Positions 25,361-33,603 of a stretch of 64,000 bases of DNA are shown piece by piece. Source of the DNA: GCA-020343675 sp964462945 (GTDB taxonomy: Bacteria > Planctomycetota > Phycisphaerae > Sedimentisphaerales > Anaerobacaceae); contig CAYWZW010000004.1 of the NCBI GenBank assembly GCA_964462945.1, positions 1-64,000 on the forward strand. The letters are read 5' to 3'. The notes beneath the pieces were generated by a model. The model was not told the origin of the DNA, ran no database searches, and was given only the letters and a program-made list of their open reading frames with translations. The position numbers and the translations under genes were made by a program. Numbering within the stretch: the first letter of the stretch is position 1; each line of letters begins with the position of its first letter.

Positions 25361-27385
25361 ATGACCAGATTCTCGGGACAAGTTTGCGTTGCGATTCTCT
25401 CTTCGCTGGCAGTGGCCGCTGCTGCTCAGGCCTTGAACAAAACGGTCACCTATACGATTAAAGTCGTGGATATAAACGGCAGCCCGGTGGTTGACGCCGA
25501 GGTTGCAGCCCTTGAAGTGATCTATGACTGGGCTAATGGAGAGGCGAGCAGGCCATTAATAGAGAAGAAAACGACCGGTACTGATGGTACTACGGTGCTG
25601 AACCTCGACTTTAGCCGGCATACAGGTGCATGTATTGTCGCCCGGAAGAACTCGTTAGCGTTTACCTGGGACCGTCTGGATGACAACGCTCTGCCTATAG
25701 ATGGTTCACAGCTCACTATGCTGCTGGACAGACCCTGCGTGCTGGCTGGAACCGTTGTGGACCAGTCAGGTACGCCTGTTGCGGGTGCTCAGGTACGCGG
25801 AGAGTTCGATTCCAGCTACCTGCAGAATGAGCATCGGATCAATGCGCCGGAAGATTGGTTCACCGTAGAGACCGATGACAAGGGCTGCTTTTGTTTCGAC
25901 AATGTGCCTCCTGACGGCAGTGCGGACTTTCTCGTTACCACCCCGGGAAAGGCAAACGTTTACACATTTATGGCCTCGGATAGTATGCCGGGCTATCGTT
26001 ATGCAGCCGGCCGGACCGACATTAGCATCGTACTGCCTCCGGAGGCGAAGATTCAGGGTCGGGTGGTGGACCCAGCGGGTAATCCAGTTGCGGGGGTAAG
26101 GCTGCTGCTCCGGCCCGACCAGACAAACGCAAATTATTATTGCACGAACCGGGCTGTTTCAGGACAGGACGGCCGGTTCCTTTTTGAGAATGTGCCCGCC
26201 GACACATATTCTCTGCAGGTGATTGCACCACGAGATACAATGGCCCAGTGGGTTGCCAAGGATCTCAAAGTCATTGCTAAAGAAGGCCAAACCACTGATG
26301 GAGTTATTGTGAGGGTGAGCAAAGGCGGGCTTGTCGAAGTGGCCGTTCAGGACGCGGCCACAAACCGGCCAGCTAATGACATCTATGTGTGCGTCTGGCA
26401 AAAGGCCAGATTCGGCAGGCATCATCCCTGCTTCTATCAGAACAACAGGACCGACCGTAATGGACGCGCACGTTTTAGAGTTCCGCTCGGACAATGCCAG
26501 GTAATGGCTGGAGGTGGGGAATATTCTAGCTTTGAAGACAAGGTCGTAGTCAAGCCCGGACCATCTCGGATGAGGGTCCTGCTGTACCCCAATCCGCAGA
26601 TTTCCGGCACTGTACGAGACCAGCTCGGCCGAGCCGTACCTGGTGCGGCGGTCGCGGTCGTACCACCCGGTAATGCAGTTCGTGCAGATGCTCATGGAAG
26701 GTTTCATATTAGCTGGCGACTGGTGAGCAAACAGGCTTACCTTTTCGCACTAGATCGAAGACGCAACTTGGCTGTGGTGGTAGAAATCGAGGACCTAACC
26801 AGGCCGATGAACATTGTGCTTGGGGCGGCCTTGACGTTGGCGGGGCGCATAACCGACCCGAATGGCCTGCCTATTCCGGTAGCGAGAATTCAGCTCTGTG
26901 CCTGTCTCCCGGGTTGGGTTGCATACATTGGAGGGGAGGTACTCACTGACACGGAGGGACGATACGAAATACCGGCTGTTCCGCTACTGGGGAAAGGTGA
27001 TGTCTATCAGGTCCACGTTAACGCTGCAGGCTACTGTGGGTTGCGGGGTGAGCGGCTTTCACTCACTGAGACTTCTGCAAATCGCGTCGATTTGACTCCC
27101 TCTGTGATGCAGCCGTTGAATATGTCGGTCTCAGGGGTAGTTGTCGATGCTGACGGCAAGCCCATACCCAACAAAAGTGTCCACTTGAGCGGACCGCAAG
27201 GAGGTCAAGGTCAACCGGGCAAGGGTACCATAACCGATGGCGATGGCCGGTTTTTCTTCAACCGAATATCTAAAGGCCCTCTGCGGTTTCAGGCTGGATG
27301 GGCAAGGGACAAGGATGTGGGTTTTCTTGATGCACAGGCCGGGGATAAGGATGTAAAGATTGTCATGGGACGAAAAGGGCTCTAA
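25361..27385 (+). CDS. exported protein with carboxypeptidase-regulatory-like (CNA-B/transthyretin-like) repeats
   Basis: 674 residues from ATG 25361, which has GGGAG 9 nt upstream; ATG 25352 lies directly against that sequence. Signal peptide 1-25. At least five beta-sandwich repeats of the CarboxypepD_reg type are visible, marked by phrases such as GTVVDQSGTPVAGAQV, GRVVDPAGNPVAGVRL, GTVRDQLGRAVPGAAV, GRITDPNGLPIPVARI and GVVVDADGKPIPNKSV, each followed by a DGRFxFxNV strand. No catalytic domain. Planctomycete ECF sigma genes are often next to such proteins, as here. Confidence 0.85.
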   Translation: MTRFSGQVCVAILSSLAVAAAAQALNKTVTYTIKVVDINGSPVVDAEVAALEVIYDWANGEASRPLIEKKTTGTDGTTVLNLDFSRHTGACIVARKNSLAFTWDRLDDNALPIDGSQLTMLLDRPCVLAGTVVDQSGTPVAGAQVRGEFDSSYLQNEHRINAPEDWFTVETDDKGCFCFDNVPPDGSADFLVTTPGKANVYTFMASDSMPGYRYAAGRTDISIVLPPEAKIQGRVVDPAGNPVAGVRLLLRPDQTNANYYCTNRAVSGQDGRFLFENVPADTYSLQVIAPRDTMAQWVAKDLKVIAKEGQTTDGVIVRVSKGGLVEVAVQDAATNRPANDIYVCVWQKARFGRHHPCFYQNNRTDRNGRARFRVPLGQCQVMAGGGEYSSFEDKVVVKPGPSRMRVLLYPNPQISGTVRDQLGRAVPGAAVAVVPPGNAVRADAHGRFHISWRLVSKQAYLFALDRRRNLAVVVEIEDLTRPMNIVLGAALTLAGRITDPNGLPIPVARIQLCACLPGWVAYIGGEVLTDTEGRYEIPAVPLLGKGDVYQVHVNAAGYCGLRGERLSLTETSANRVDLTPSVMQPLNMSVSGVVVDADGKPIPNKSVHLSGPQGGQGQPGKGTITDGDGRFFFNRISKGPLRFQAGWARDKDVGFLDAQAGDKDVKIVMGRKGL

Positions 27386-27415
27386 TCATCCGCTCGCAGC
27401 TCTCCCGCTATTTTG

Positions 27416-28063
27416 TCACTCCCGCGAGAGCGCCTGACTGCTGATAAGCTCGTTGGCAAAGGTTCGCCACTGAGAGCGCCCGTTTTCAATGAAGTACTCG
27501 AACGACTTGTCGTCCGCCAACCGTCCCAAGATGGCCTTTCGGCCCGCCGGGTCGGGCACGTCTTCAACAATCTGTTTTCGCATTATCTCAAGCTCGGCGA
27601 GAAACTGGCCGTGTTGCTCGGTGAAAATCTCTTCCAGCTTTTTCCTGATATGACCGGCGTAAGCAGGGCATTGACCTTCGGTGCCGACGGCTATTTGCAG
27701 GTCGCCTCGCTTGACGACGGCCGGCACGAAGAAATCACAAAGCTCCGGCACATCAACGACGTTGCACAGAACATCCAATTCCTGGCAATCCTTGTATATC
27801 TGCCTGTTGAGCTGCTGATCATTCGTGGCCGCGATGGCCAGCAGCGCTCCGGCCAGATAACTCTTGGAATACCTGGATGTTATGATCTCAGCATCTGTGC
27901 CCTGGCACAGGGCCGTCAGCATATCATCGATGCGTTCGGCGACCACCACCACCCGGGCCCCCGCAGCCAGCAGCGTCTGGACCTTTCGCACAGCTACAGC
28001 CCCCCCGCCTATCACGACCACACGACGACCGCCCAATTCCAGAAATATCGGGTACTTTGCCAT
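27416..28063 (-). CDS. precorrin-2 dehydrogenase / sirohydrochlorin ferrochelatase (CysG N-terminal type)
   Basis: 215 residues from ATG 28063 (MAKYPIFLELGGRR). Rossmann motif VIGGGAVAVRK, then CNVVDVPELCDFFVPAVVKRGDLQIAVGTEGQCPA, the classic Met8p/CysG core that oxidises precorrin-2 to sirohydrochlorin with NAD and may insert iron. The methyltransferase half of CysG is absent. The gene makes sirohaem for sulfite or nitrite reductase, or a haem precursor. A TATAAT box ends only 6 bases before the ATG, suggesting a leaderless mRNA. Confidence 0.9.
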   Translation of the reverse strand: MAKYPIFLELGGRRVVVIGGGAVAVRKVQTLLAAGARVVVVAERIDDMLTALCQGTDAEIITSRYSKSYLAGALLAIAATNDQQLNRQIYKDCQELDVLCNVVDVPELCDFFVPAVVKRGDLQIAVGTEGQCPAYAGHIRKKLEEIFTEQHGQFLAELEIMRKQIVEDVPDPAGRKAILGRLADDKSFEYFIENGRSQWRTFANELISSQALSRE

Positions 28064-28069
28064 AACGCC

Positions 28070-28099
28070 ATTATAACACAGCCCGCCCGGCAGCAACAA
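28070..28099 (-). promoter_or_regulatory. promoter abutting the precorrin-2 dehydrogenase start (leaderless candidate)
   Basis: On the minus strand TTGTTG (28094-28099), an 18-bp spacer and a perfect TATAAT (28070-28075). Transcription would start about 7 bases after the -10, at or within a base of the ATG (28063). No Shine-Dalgarno sequence is present. Confidence 0.45.
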
Positions 28100-28248
28100 A
28101 GAAAAAGAAAGAAATGAACGTCTAAAACCCTGGAACCGGAGCAAATAGCATCATGCTCCATGAAAAGACAAGGAAGAATCCCCACGAGATTCTCACTATG
28201 AGCGTTGGGATCTTGAGTTCCACTGCGAATTCCGTGATATCAACTCAT

Positions 28249-28389
28249 TTACCCAAGACTCCACGGCAATCTACCACCGTTGGGTCTGACGGCTTTGCTC
28301 TCTTCAGCCAAGAGTGCCGGTGATACCAAGCCGACAAGAAGCATACGCACCAAGAGCGTTCGGACTTCTGATCCTTTCTTCGAGCTCAT
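28249..28389 (-). CDS. short signal-peptide-bearing ORF, possibly a truncated gene
   Basis: 46 codons, MSSKKGSEVRTLLVRMLLVG and on to LVSPALLAEES, a textbook signal peptide with an ALLA cleavage site, then 18 residues and a TAA. The ATG lies 5 bp after the stop of the NmrA-like gene and has GGGAG at 8 nt, so it is well placed for translation in that operon. Either it is a tiny exported peptide or the stump of a larger exported protein whose body has been lost. Confidence 0.45.
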   Translation of the reverse strand: MSSKKGSEVRTLLVRMLLVGLVSPALLAEESKAVRPNGGRLPWSLG

Positions 28390-28394
28390 GATTC

Positions 28395-29246
28395 TCACTC
28401 CCAACATGCGATGTTGTCTTTTACAAAGTCTTCAAAACTTCGGGGCTTGCGTTTCGTGACGTTCCACACGTCATCGGTCACCACCGCCATGTAGCTGGCC
28501 CGAACAACCGCATAAAGGATGCCCATATATTGGACGGCAGCTTCAGGAATACCTTGATCTCGGGCACCCTGCAACATGGTTTCTTCGGGCAAGGCGTGAT
28601 AGGTCACCTCCCTGCCAATCGCATCGCCTATGAGTTTTGCCACCTGGGAATGGTCGAGGGCTTCCGGGCCGGTCAAATTATATTCTTCGCCGTAACGTGC
28701 CTCTGAAAAGGCCGTTGCTGCCACGTCCGCAATGTCTGCGGTCGAAATAAAGCTCGTTTTGCCGTCACCGGCCGCCAGAAAGATTCCGCGTTGGTGCTTG
28801 ATCATCGGTGCGATGAAGCCGGTGGAGAAATTTTCCATGAAGAAATTGGGTCTGAGGATCGTGTACTGAAGACCCGAATCCATCAAGGCCAGTTCGATCA
28901 CCCGCAGCGGCGCTTGCTCGTTTTGGTCCACGCCCAACGCCGAGATGAACACAACATGGTCGAGTGCGGCTTCTTTGGCCCTTTCGACGAAGGGAATGAG
29001 CTTGGCTGGTGCCTCCGCGTCCATCGGCGGTGCGACCAGGAACAAACCTCTCATTCCGTCCAAAGCATCAACAAAAGTGGCCGGTTCGGCATAATCAAAC
29101 CGAACCGCTGTCAAGCCCTCACTCGACGAGATCTTACTCACATCTCTTGTCGCCGCCCTGACAGCATGCCCCTTTGCCAAGAGTGCCCCAACAACCTCGC
29201 GTCCTAAATTGCCCGATGCACCTGTCACCAATACAGTCTTTTCCAT
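28395..29246 (-). CDS. NmrA/SDR-a5-like NAD(P)-binding oxidoreductase
   Basis: 283 residues from ATG 29246, which has AAAGGAG 8 nt upstream. An atypical short-chain dehydrogenase with GASGNLGREV at the NAD(P) loop and the YTILRPNFFMENFSTG and ISTADIADVAATAF segments seen in NmrA/QOR2-like proteins. It may act as a quinone or nitroso reductase, or as a redox sensor. It lies 62 bp after marR on the same strand, with a MarR-type operator copy in that gap; repression by the MarR protein is therefore likely. Confidence 0.85.
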   Translation of the reverse strand: MEKTVLVTGASGNLGREVVGALLAKGHAVRAATRDVSKISSSEGLTAVRFDYAEPATFVDALDGMRGLFLVAPPMDAEAPAKLIPFVERAKEAALDHVVFISALGVDQNEQAPLRVIELALMDSGLQYTILRPNFFMENFSTGFIAPMIKHQRGIFLAAGDGKTSFISTADIADVAATAFSEARYGEEYNLTGPEALDHSQVAKLIGDAIGREVTYHALPEETMLQGARDQGIPEAAVQYMGILYAVVRASYMAVVTDDVWNVTKRKPRSFEDFVKDNIACWE

Positions 29247-29274
29247 TGTGAGATCTCCTTTCTGCAAATAGCCT

Positions 29275-29296
29275 AATAGTTCGACTACGAACCATC
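29275..29296. promoter_or_regulatory. second MarR-type operator, upstream of the NmrA-like gene
   Basis: AATAGTTCG-ACTA-CGAACCATC: identical in spacing and in 17 of 22 bases to the perfect palindrome in the marR promoter. It lies 13 bp past the marR stop and 29 bp before the NmrA-like start. On the minus strand a TATTAG -10-like hexamer overlaps its edge, with TTGGCA 19 bp further upstream, so a weak internal promoter may be controlled here. Confidence 0.6.
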
Positions 29297-29308
29297 ATGC
29301 CAAAAAAA

Positions 29309-29740
29309 TTACGTCCTGAGGTTTTGCTCGATCTGCTCCAACTGCTGGACCAGCCGCTCACGATATTTCAAACTTATGTCGCCGTACAAGCGGTCGAGCA
29401 GTAATTTGGAAATATCGTCGAAGTCCTTTCGAAATCTTCGCCCCTTTTGCGTCAGCTCAATATATGTCACGCGATTGTCCGTTTCGCACGCCAGCTTGCG
29501 AACATACCCGTGGCGCTCGAGTGTGTTGAGCATCGCGGTAACAGTGGACTTGGCCCGCCGGACTCTTTCCACAACCATCTTGATCGGGACCGGTTCGGAT
29601 TGTTGGAACAGAAAGACCAGCACCGAGCCGTGAGCAGGGACGATTCCGGTAACTGAACGCTTCCGCAACTCTCTTTCAATCAGAAGATTGGCCTGTTCCC
29701 GGATTCGTGCGATTTGTCCAACGATGCCCCGTGTGTCCAT
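29309..29740 (-). CDS. MarR-family transcriptional regulator
   Basis: 143 residues, typical length. Winged helix-turn-helix about 50-105 (PVPIKMVVERVRRAKSTVTA, then LERHGYVRKLACETDNRVTYIELTQKG with the wing DxR-like DNR), flanked by N- and C-terminal dimerisation helices. It should bind palindromes as a dimer and release them on binding a phenolic or similar ligand. Two matching operator copies, one in its own promoter and one before the adjacent NmrA-like gene, define a compact autoregulated module. Confidence 0.92.
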   Translation of the reverse strand: MDTRGIVGQIARIREQANLLIERELRKRSVTGIVPAHGSVLVFLFQQSEPVPIKMVVERVRRAKSTVTAMLNTLERHGYVRKLACETDNRVTYIELTQKGRRFRKDFDDISKLLLDRLYGDISLKYRERLVQQLEQIEQNLRT

Positions 29741-29783
29741 CTTAAAAGTGCCCTTTCACTGTCTTGTTCACTGCCACTGCGCC

Positions 29784-29812
29784 AAAATAGTTCGTCCACG
29801 AACTATTGTCAA
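29784..29812 (-). promoter_or_regulatory. marR promoter with embedded perfect palindromic operator
   Basis: Minus-strand TTGACA (29807-29812), exactly 17 bp, TATTTT (29784-29789). The spacer is filled by the palindrome AATAGTTCGT-CC-ACGAACTATT (29786-29807), 10-bp perfect arms with a 2-bp centre, overlapping the edges of both hexamers. A bound dimer would block RNA polymerase directly. Confidence 0.8.
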
Positions 29813-29919
29813 GAGAGAACTCTAAGAAAATTTAGGATTTTGCGGTTTTTCAGATTGGAGGCGCCCTCGGTCGATTTGAGTCAAACAGATTTTTGAGTCT
29901 TTTCATCTCGCAAAATCGC

Positions 29920-29928
29920 TGGTATATT
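29920..29928 (+). promoter_or_regulatory. extended -10 element upstream of the fumarase beta gene
   Basis: TGGTATATT, a TGn extended -10, lies about 52 bp before the proposed ATG at 29981. No good -35 is present, as is usual for extended -10 promoters. Confidence 0.3.
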
Positions 29929-29980
29929 ATGGCTGGTAGCGTTCGTCGGCCATAGAAGTGTGTGCAAGCAAGTGGAAGCA

Positions 29981-30529
29981 ATGAGCGAAATGAAGAAATT
30001 GCGGGCTCCTTTGACTAAAGCGGATGTGTGTTCTCTAAAAGTGGGCGATGAGGTTCTGGTCAGCGGCATTGTCTATACGGCACGGGATATGGCGCATAAG
30101 AGGCTGTGTGAGTCAATAGAAGCCGGTCAGGAGCTGCCATTTCCGCTTGCCGGAGCGATCATCTATTTTGTCGGGCCTACGCCAGCCCGGCCCGGCAGGG
30201 TTATCGGTGCTGCCGGCCCCACGACCTCATCAAGAATGGACCCTTTCAGCCCCAGACTGATTGCCTGCGGCCTGAAGGCCATGATTGGAAAGGGATATCG
30301 AAACGACCAGGTCAGAGAGGCCCTGCAGAAATACGGCGCGGTCCATCTCTCTACGATTGGTGGAGCGGGGGCACTGCTCTCGAAACACATTGTTGCCGCC
30401 CGGGTGATCGCCTATGAGGACCTGGGCACCGAAGCCATCCGAGAGCTGCAGGTCGTTGATTTCCCGGCCGTCGTCGCGTATGACTGCGACGGAACCAGTG
30501 TTTATGAGCAAAAGAGAGCAATAAGATGA
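29981..30529 (+). CDS. class I fumarase / tartrate dehydratase beta subunit
   Basis: 182 residues from ATG 29981; GTG 29960 is an alternative. It is the C-terminal (beta) domain of class I fumarases and L(+)-tartrate dehydratases: LKVGDEVLVSGIVYTARDMAHKR, the conserved GPTP-ARPGRVIGAAGPTTSSRMD, and GKGYRN near 108-113. The beta subunit needs an Fe-S alpha subunit to hydrate fumarate, but no alpha gene lies nearby. Its TGA overlaps the ATG of the YchF-like GTPase (ATGA). Confidence 0.88.
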   Translation: MSEMKKLRAPLTKADVCSLKVGDEVLVSGIVYTARDMAHKRLCESIEAGQELPFPLAGAIIYFVGPTPARPGRVIGAAGPTTSSRMDPFSPRLIACGLKAMIGKGYRNDQVREALQKYGAVHLSTIGGAGALLSKHIVAARVIAYEDLGTEAIRELQVVDFPAVVAYDCDGTSVYEQKRAIR

Positions 30530-31596
30530 AAGCAGCACTGATTGGCCTGCTTCAGTCGGGCAAGAGCACACTTCTGGCGGGCCTTTGCCGCAAGGCGATT
30601 CCTGCGGCCGGCGCGATGACGATTGAAGAAGCTATTGTGCCGGTCCCGGACGAAAGATTCGACTGGCTGGCCGAATATTCCAAGCCCAAGAAAACGACCC
30701 ATGCAACCATCGACTGTCTGGACGTGCCGGGCTTCAACTTCACCGACGACCACGGCCGGGCCGCCGCCAGACGCCTGATCACGCAGATCCGGACAGTCGA
30801 TCTGCTCGTTCTGGTGGTTCGGGCGTTTGAGAACCCGGCTTCGCCCCCCTACCGAACGACGGTGAATCCGGCCAGAGACTTAGCGGAATTACAGACCGAA
30901 CTGCTTCTGGCCGACTTGGAGCTTGTCACGACGCGAGTCGAAAAACTCGAAAAGCAGGTCCACAAGCCCACAAAGACCCAGCCGCAAGATAAGGCGGAGC
31001 TAGCCCTGCAAAAGAAATTGCAGGAGGCGATTGAGTCGGAAAAGCCGATAAGTTCTGCGATTGAAACAGACGCCGAGCGCGATATGATTAAGTCGCTTGG
31101 CTTTCTGACCCTCAGGCCGAGTGCGGTTGCAGTCAACGTCGGGGAGAACCAGGTGGGCGAGAAATTCGATTTTGCCGGCCGCGTCGATAGCTCCGTGCCT
31201 GTTGTTTCAATTTGTGCAAAGCTTGAATACGAGCTGGCCCAATTGGATGCGGGCAGCCGGGCCGAGTTTATGGCGGATCTGGGCATCGCCGAGCCGGCGG
31301 CGAGCAAATTCGTCGAGAGCTGCTATTCGGCCATGGGCTTGATCAGCTTCCTGACGATTGGCTCCGATGAGCTGCGGGCCTGGCCCATAAAGAAAGGCAC
31401 GACCGCTCACGACGCGGCAGGCAAAGTCCATACCGACATCAAGCGAGGTTTTATCCGGGCCGAGACGTTCAGCTTCGACCAGATCAAAGAGCTTGGGAGC
31501 GAGAAGGCCCTCAAGGCCGCCGGCAAGATCCGGCTCGAAGGCAAAGATTATATTGTTCAGGATGGTGACATAATCAATTTCAGATTTAATGTTTAG
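30526..31596 (+). CDS. YchF-like (Obg-related) GTP-binding protein, divergent
   Basis: 356 residues. P-loop GLLQSGKS (7-14), a DVPGF G3-like segment near 67, a hydrophobic VDLLVLVVRAF strand, an alpha-helical coiled segment about 130-175, and a C-terminal TGS/DUF933-like domain ending GKDYIVQDGDIINFRFNV. It resembles YchF but its P-loop and switch II differ from the usual GLPNVGKS and DIAGLV, and it is translationally coupled to the fumarase beta gene. This suggests a divergent paralogue rather than the housekeeping YchF. It should bind GTP or ATP; its role is unknown. Confidence 0.8.
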   Translation: MKAALIGLLQSGKSTLLAGLCRKAIPAAGAMTIEEAIVPVPDERFDWLAEYSKPKKTTHATIDCLDVPGFNFTDDHGRAAARRLITQIRTVDLLVLVVRAFENPASPPYRTTVNPARDLAELQTELLLADLELVTTRVEKLEKQVHKPTKTQPQDKAELALQKKLQEAIESEKPISSAIETDAERDMIKSLGFLTLRPSAVAVNVGENQVGEKFDFAGRVDSSVPVVSICAKLEYELAQLDAGSRAEFMADLGIAEPAASKFVESCYSAMGLISFLTIGSDELRAWPIKKGTTAHDAAGKVHTDIKRGFIRAETFSFDQIKELGSEKALKAAGKIRLEGKDYIVQDGDIINFRFNV

Positions 31597-31622
31597 CTTT
31601 GCAGAACGTGGAGGCGATATTC

Positions 31623-32417
31623 GTGAGCCGATGCGTAAAGCTATTCGTCCCGGGATTCGTGGTGCTGTCAGCGACGGCTCTTGTCCTGCTGCTCCTGCGC
31701 TCCGCAAATCCCGATGCTCCGGCAGCCTGGAGCTATAAGGTTGTCAACACCTTTAGTCACGACCCACAGGCTTGGACGCAGGGTCTGATCTTTGAAGACG
31801 GATTTTTGTTCGAGGGAACAGGGGTTCTCGGACGTTCGGAATTGCGAAAAGTCGAGCTCTCGACGGGCAATGTCCTACAAAGACACAAGCTGCCGGACCA
31901 GTTCTTCGGCGAAGGTATCACGATTTTTGGCAGCCGTATCGTCCAGTTGACATACCAGTCAAGAGTGGGTTTCGTCTATGACAAAGAATCCTTCAAGCTG
32001 CTGCGCGAGTTCCATTACCCAACCGAGGGCTGGGGCATTACGCATGACGGCAAGCAGCTCATCATGAGCGACGGCACACCCATGTTGTACTTCCTGGATC
32101 CTGAAACGTTTGCACAAGTCCGTAAGGTGATGGTGTTGGAGCGGGATACGCCCGTATGGGGGCTGAATGAGCTGGAATACGTCGAGGGCCAAATCTACGC
32201 AAACGTATGGCCGACCGAACGCATCGTCAGGATCGCCCCCGACACGGGCAAGGTGGTCGGCTGGATAGATATGCAGGGACTCCTGAGACCCGAGGACCGG
32301 ACGGGTGCGGAGGACGTTCTCAACGGCATCGCGTACGATTCGGCGGGACGCCGGCTGTTCGTGACCGGCAAGTTCTGGTCGAAGCTCTTCGAAATAAAGC
32401 CCAAACGCGCAAAGTAA
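31623..32417 (+). CDS. glutaminyl-peptide cyclotransferase (plant/bacterial type)
   Basis: 264 residues. The start is GTG 31623, preceded by GGAGG with 8 nt spacing; the open frame begins at an upstream TTG without a ribosome site. An N-terminal membrane anchor (about 8-28) is followed by a five-bladed propeller of the glutamine cyclotransferase family: HDPQAWTQGLIFEDGFLFEGTG, EGWGITHDGKQLIMSDGT, LNELEYVEGQIYANVWPT and LNGIAYDSAGRRLFVTGK. It converts N-terminal glutamine to pyroglutamate on exported peptides. Confidence 0.92.
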   Translation: MSRCVKLFVPGFVVLSATALVLLLLRSANPDAPAAWSYKVVNTFSHDPQAWTQGLIFEDGFLFEGTGVLGRSELRKVELSTGNVLQRHKLPDQFFGEGITIFGSRIVQLTYQSRVGFVYDKESFKLLREFHYPTEGWGITHDGKQLIMSDGTPMLYFLDPETFAQVRKVMVLERDTPVWGLNELEYVEGQIYANVWPTERIVRIAPDTGKVVGWIDMQGLLRPEDRTGAEDVLNGIAYDSAGRRLFVTGKFWSKLFEIKPKRAK

Positions 32418-32524
32418 TACTGGCAAGAAACAGGCACTTTTGCTATAAGGAATGTTTTTGCCGTTGAGCAAAGCTCATTGTACGTGGTTGATGTGTAACG
32501 CCGGACGGTTTTTGGAGAGATGGC

Positions 32525-33559
32525 ATGAAAGCGGTTATGCTGACGGGTTTGCGGCAAATGGAGCTTCGAGATGTGCCGGAGCCGAGAATAGAGAAAGAGA
32601 CGGATGTTCTACTGAAGATCGAAAGGGTCGGCGTCTGCGGCTCGGACGTGCACTACTACGAGGCCGGTAGAATCGGCTCGCAAGTCGTCAAATATCCCTA
32701 TATAACGGGCCACGAATGTGCGGGAACGGTCAAGGCTGTCGGCAAATCGGTTACCCGCGTCAAGGTGGGTGCCCCCGTCGTCATCGACCCGGCTGTTTCC
32801 TGCCATCACTGTGCTCAATGCAAGCTCGGTCGAGAGAACACATGTTACAGCCTGCGATTTCTCGGCACCCCCGGTCAGGGTGGCGGCTGCCTGTGTGAGT
32901 ATCTTGTCATGCCGCAGGAATGTTGCTATCCGACGAATGGAGCCATTACCCTGGAGCAAGCCGTCCTGTGCGAGCCACTCTCCATTGCCGCCTATTCGGT
33001 CCAGCAGGCAAAACTGCCGGAGCACGCGAACATCGCAATCCTAGGTGCAGGCCCTATCGGCCTGTGCACGCTCGTGAGCGCAAAGGCTCAAGGCGTGAAC
33101 GCCTGCTATATGACTGAGAAGATTCAGGAGCGCCTTGAGGCCGCTCGTCAAGCCGGCGCAACCTGGGTCGGGAATCCCGACAAACAAGATATTGTCAAAG
33201 AAATTCTCAAGCGGCAACGCGACGGAGTCGATGTCGCATTTGAATGTGCAGGCCAGCAGGAAGCCATCGACCAATGCGTGGAACTGCTGCGGCCCGGCGG
33301 CACGCTGATCCTTACCGGCATCCCGCGGTTTGACAGAATCTCATTGGCCATCGACTTAATTCGCAGAAAAGAAATCACTATTGTGAACATTAGAAGGCAA
33401 AATCAGTGCACGCAGAAAGCCATAGATTTGATCGCTTCCGGCAAAGTCAAGGCGGACTTTATGATAACGCATCACTTCCCGCTGGAAGAAACGCAGGAGG
33501 CCTTTGAGCTGGTGGCCGGGTATCGAGAGGGCGTGGTCAAAGCCATGATTGACCTGTAG
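32525..33559 (+). CDS. zinc-dependent alcohol dehydrogenase, sorbitol/L-iditol dehydrogenase-like
   Basis: 344 residues of the medium-chain dehydrogenase family. Catalytic zinc ligands Cys38, His63 and Glu64; structural-zinc cysteines at 93, 96, 99 and 107 (CHHCAQCKLGRENTC); NAD-binding GAGPIGL near 172. It is most like sorbitol/xylitol dehydrogenases, which oxidise polyols to ketoses with NAD. GGAGA lies 6 nt before the ATG. The SDR 45 bp downstream is of the sorbitol-6-phosphate type, so polyol metabolism is the joint theme. Confidence 0.88.
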   Translation: MKAVMLTGLRQMELRDVPEPRIEKETDVLLKIERVGVCGSDVHYYEAGRIGSQVVKYPYITGHECAGTVKAVGKSVTRVKVGAPVVIDPAVSCHHCAQCKLGRENTCYSLRFLGTPGQGGGCLCEYLVMPQECCYPTNGAITLEQAVLCEPLSIAAYSVQQAKLPEHANIAILGAGPIGLCTLVSAKAQGVNACYMTEKIQERLEAARQAGATWVGNPDKQDIVKEILKRQRDGVDVAFECAGQQEAIDQCVELLRPGGTLILTGIPRFDRISLAIDLIRRKEITIVNIRRQNQCTQKAIDLIASGKVKADFMITHHFPLEETQEAFELVAGYREGVVKAMIDL

Positions 33560-33603
33560 AATCTGTGAAACAGTCGAAGCACTGTTCCTGGAGATAAAAG
33601 CGA

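Noticed and set aside
30526..31596. Naming the GTPase as ychF/engD
   Set aside because: P-loop and switch II differ from canonical YchF, and the gene is coupled to a fumarase subunit; only family level is safe.
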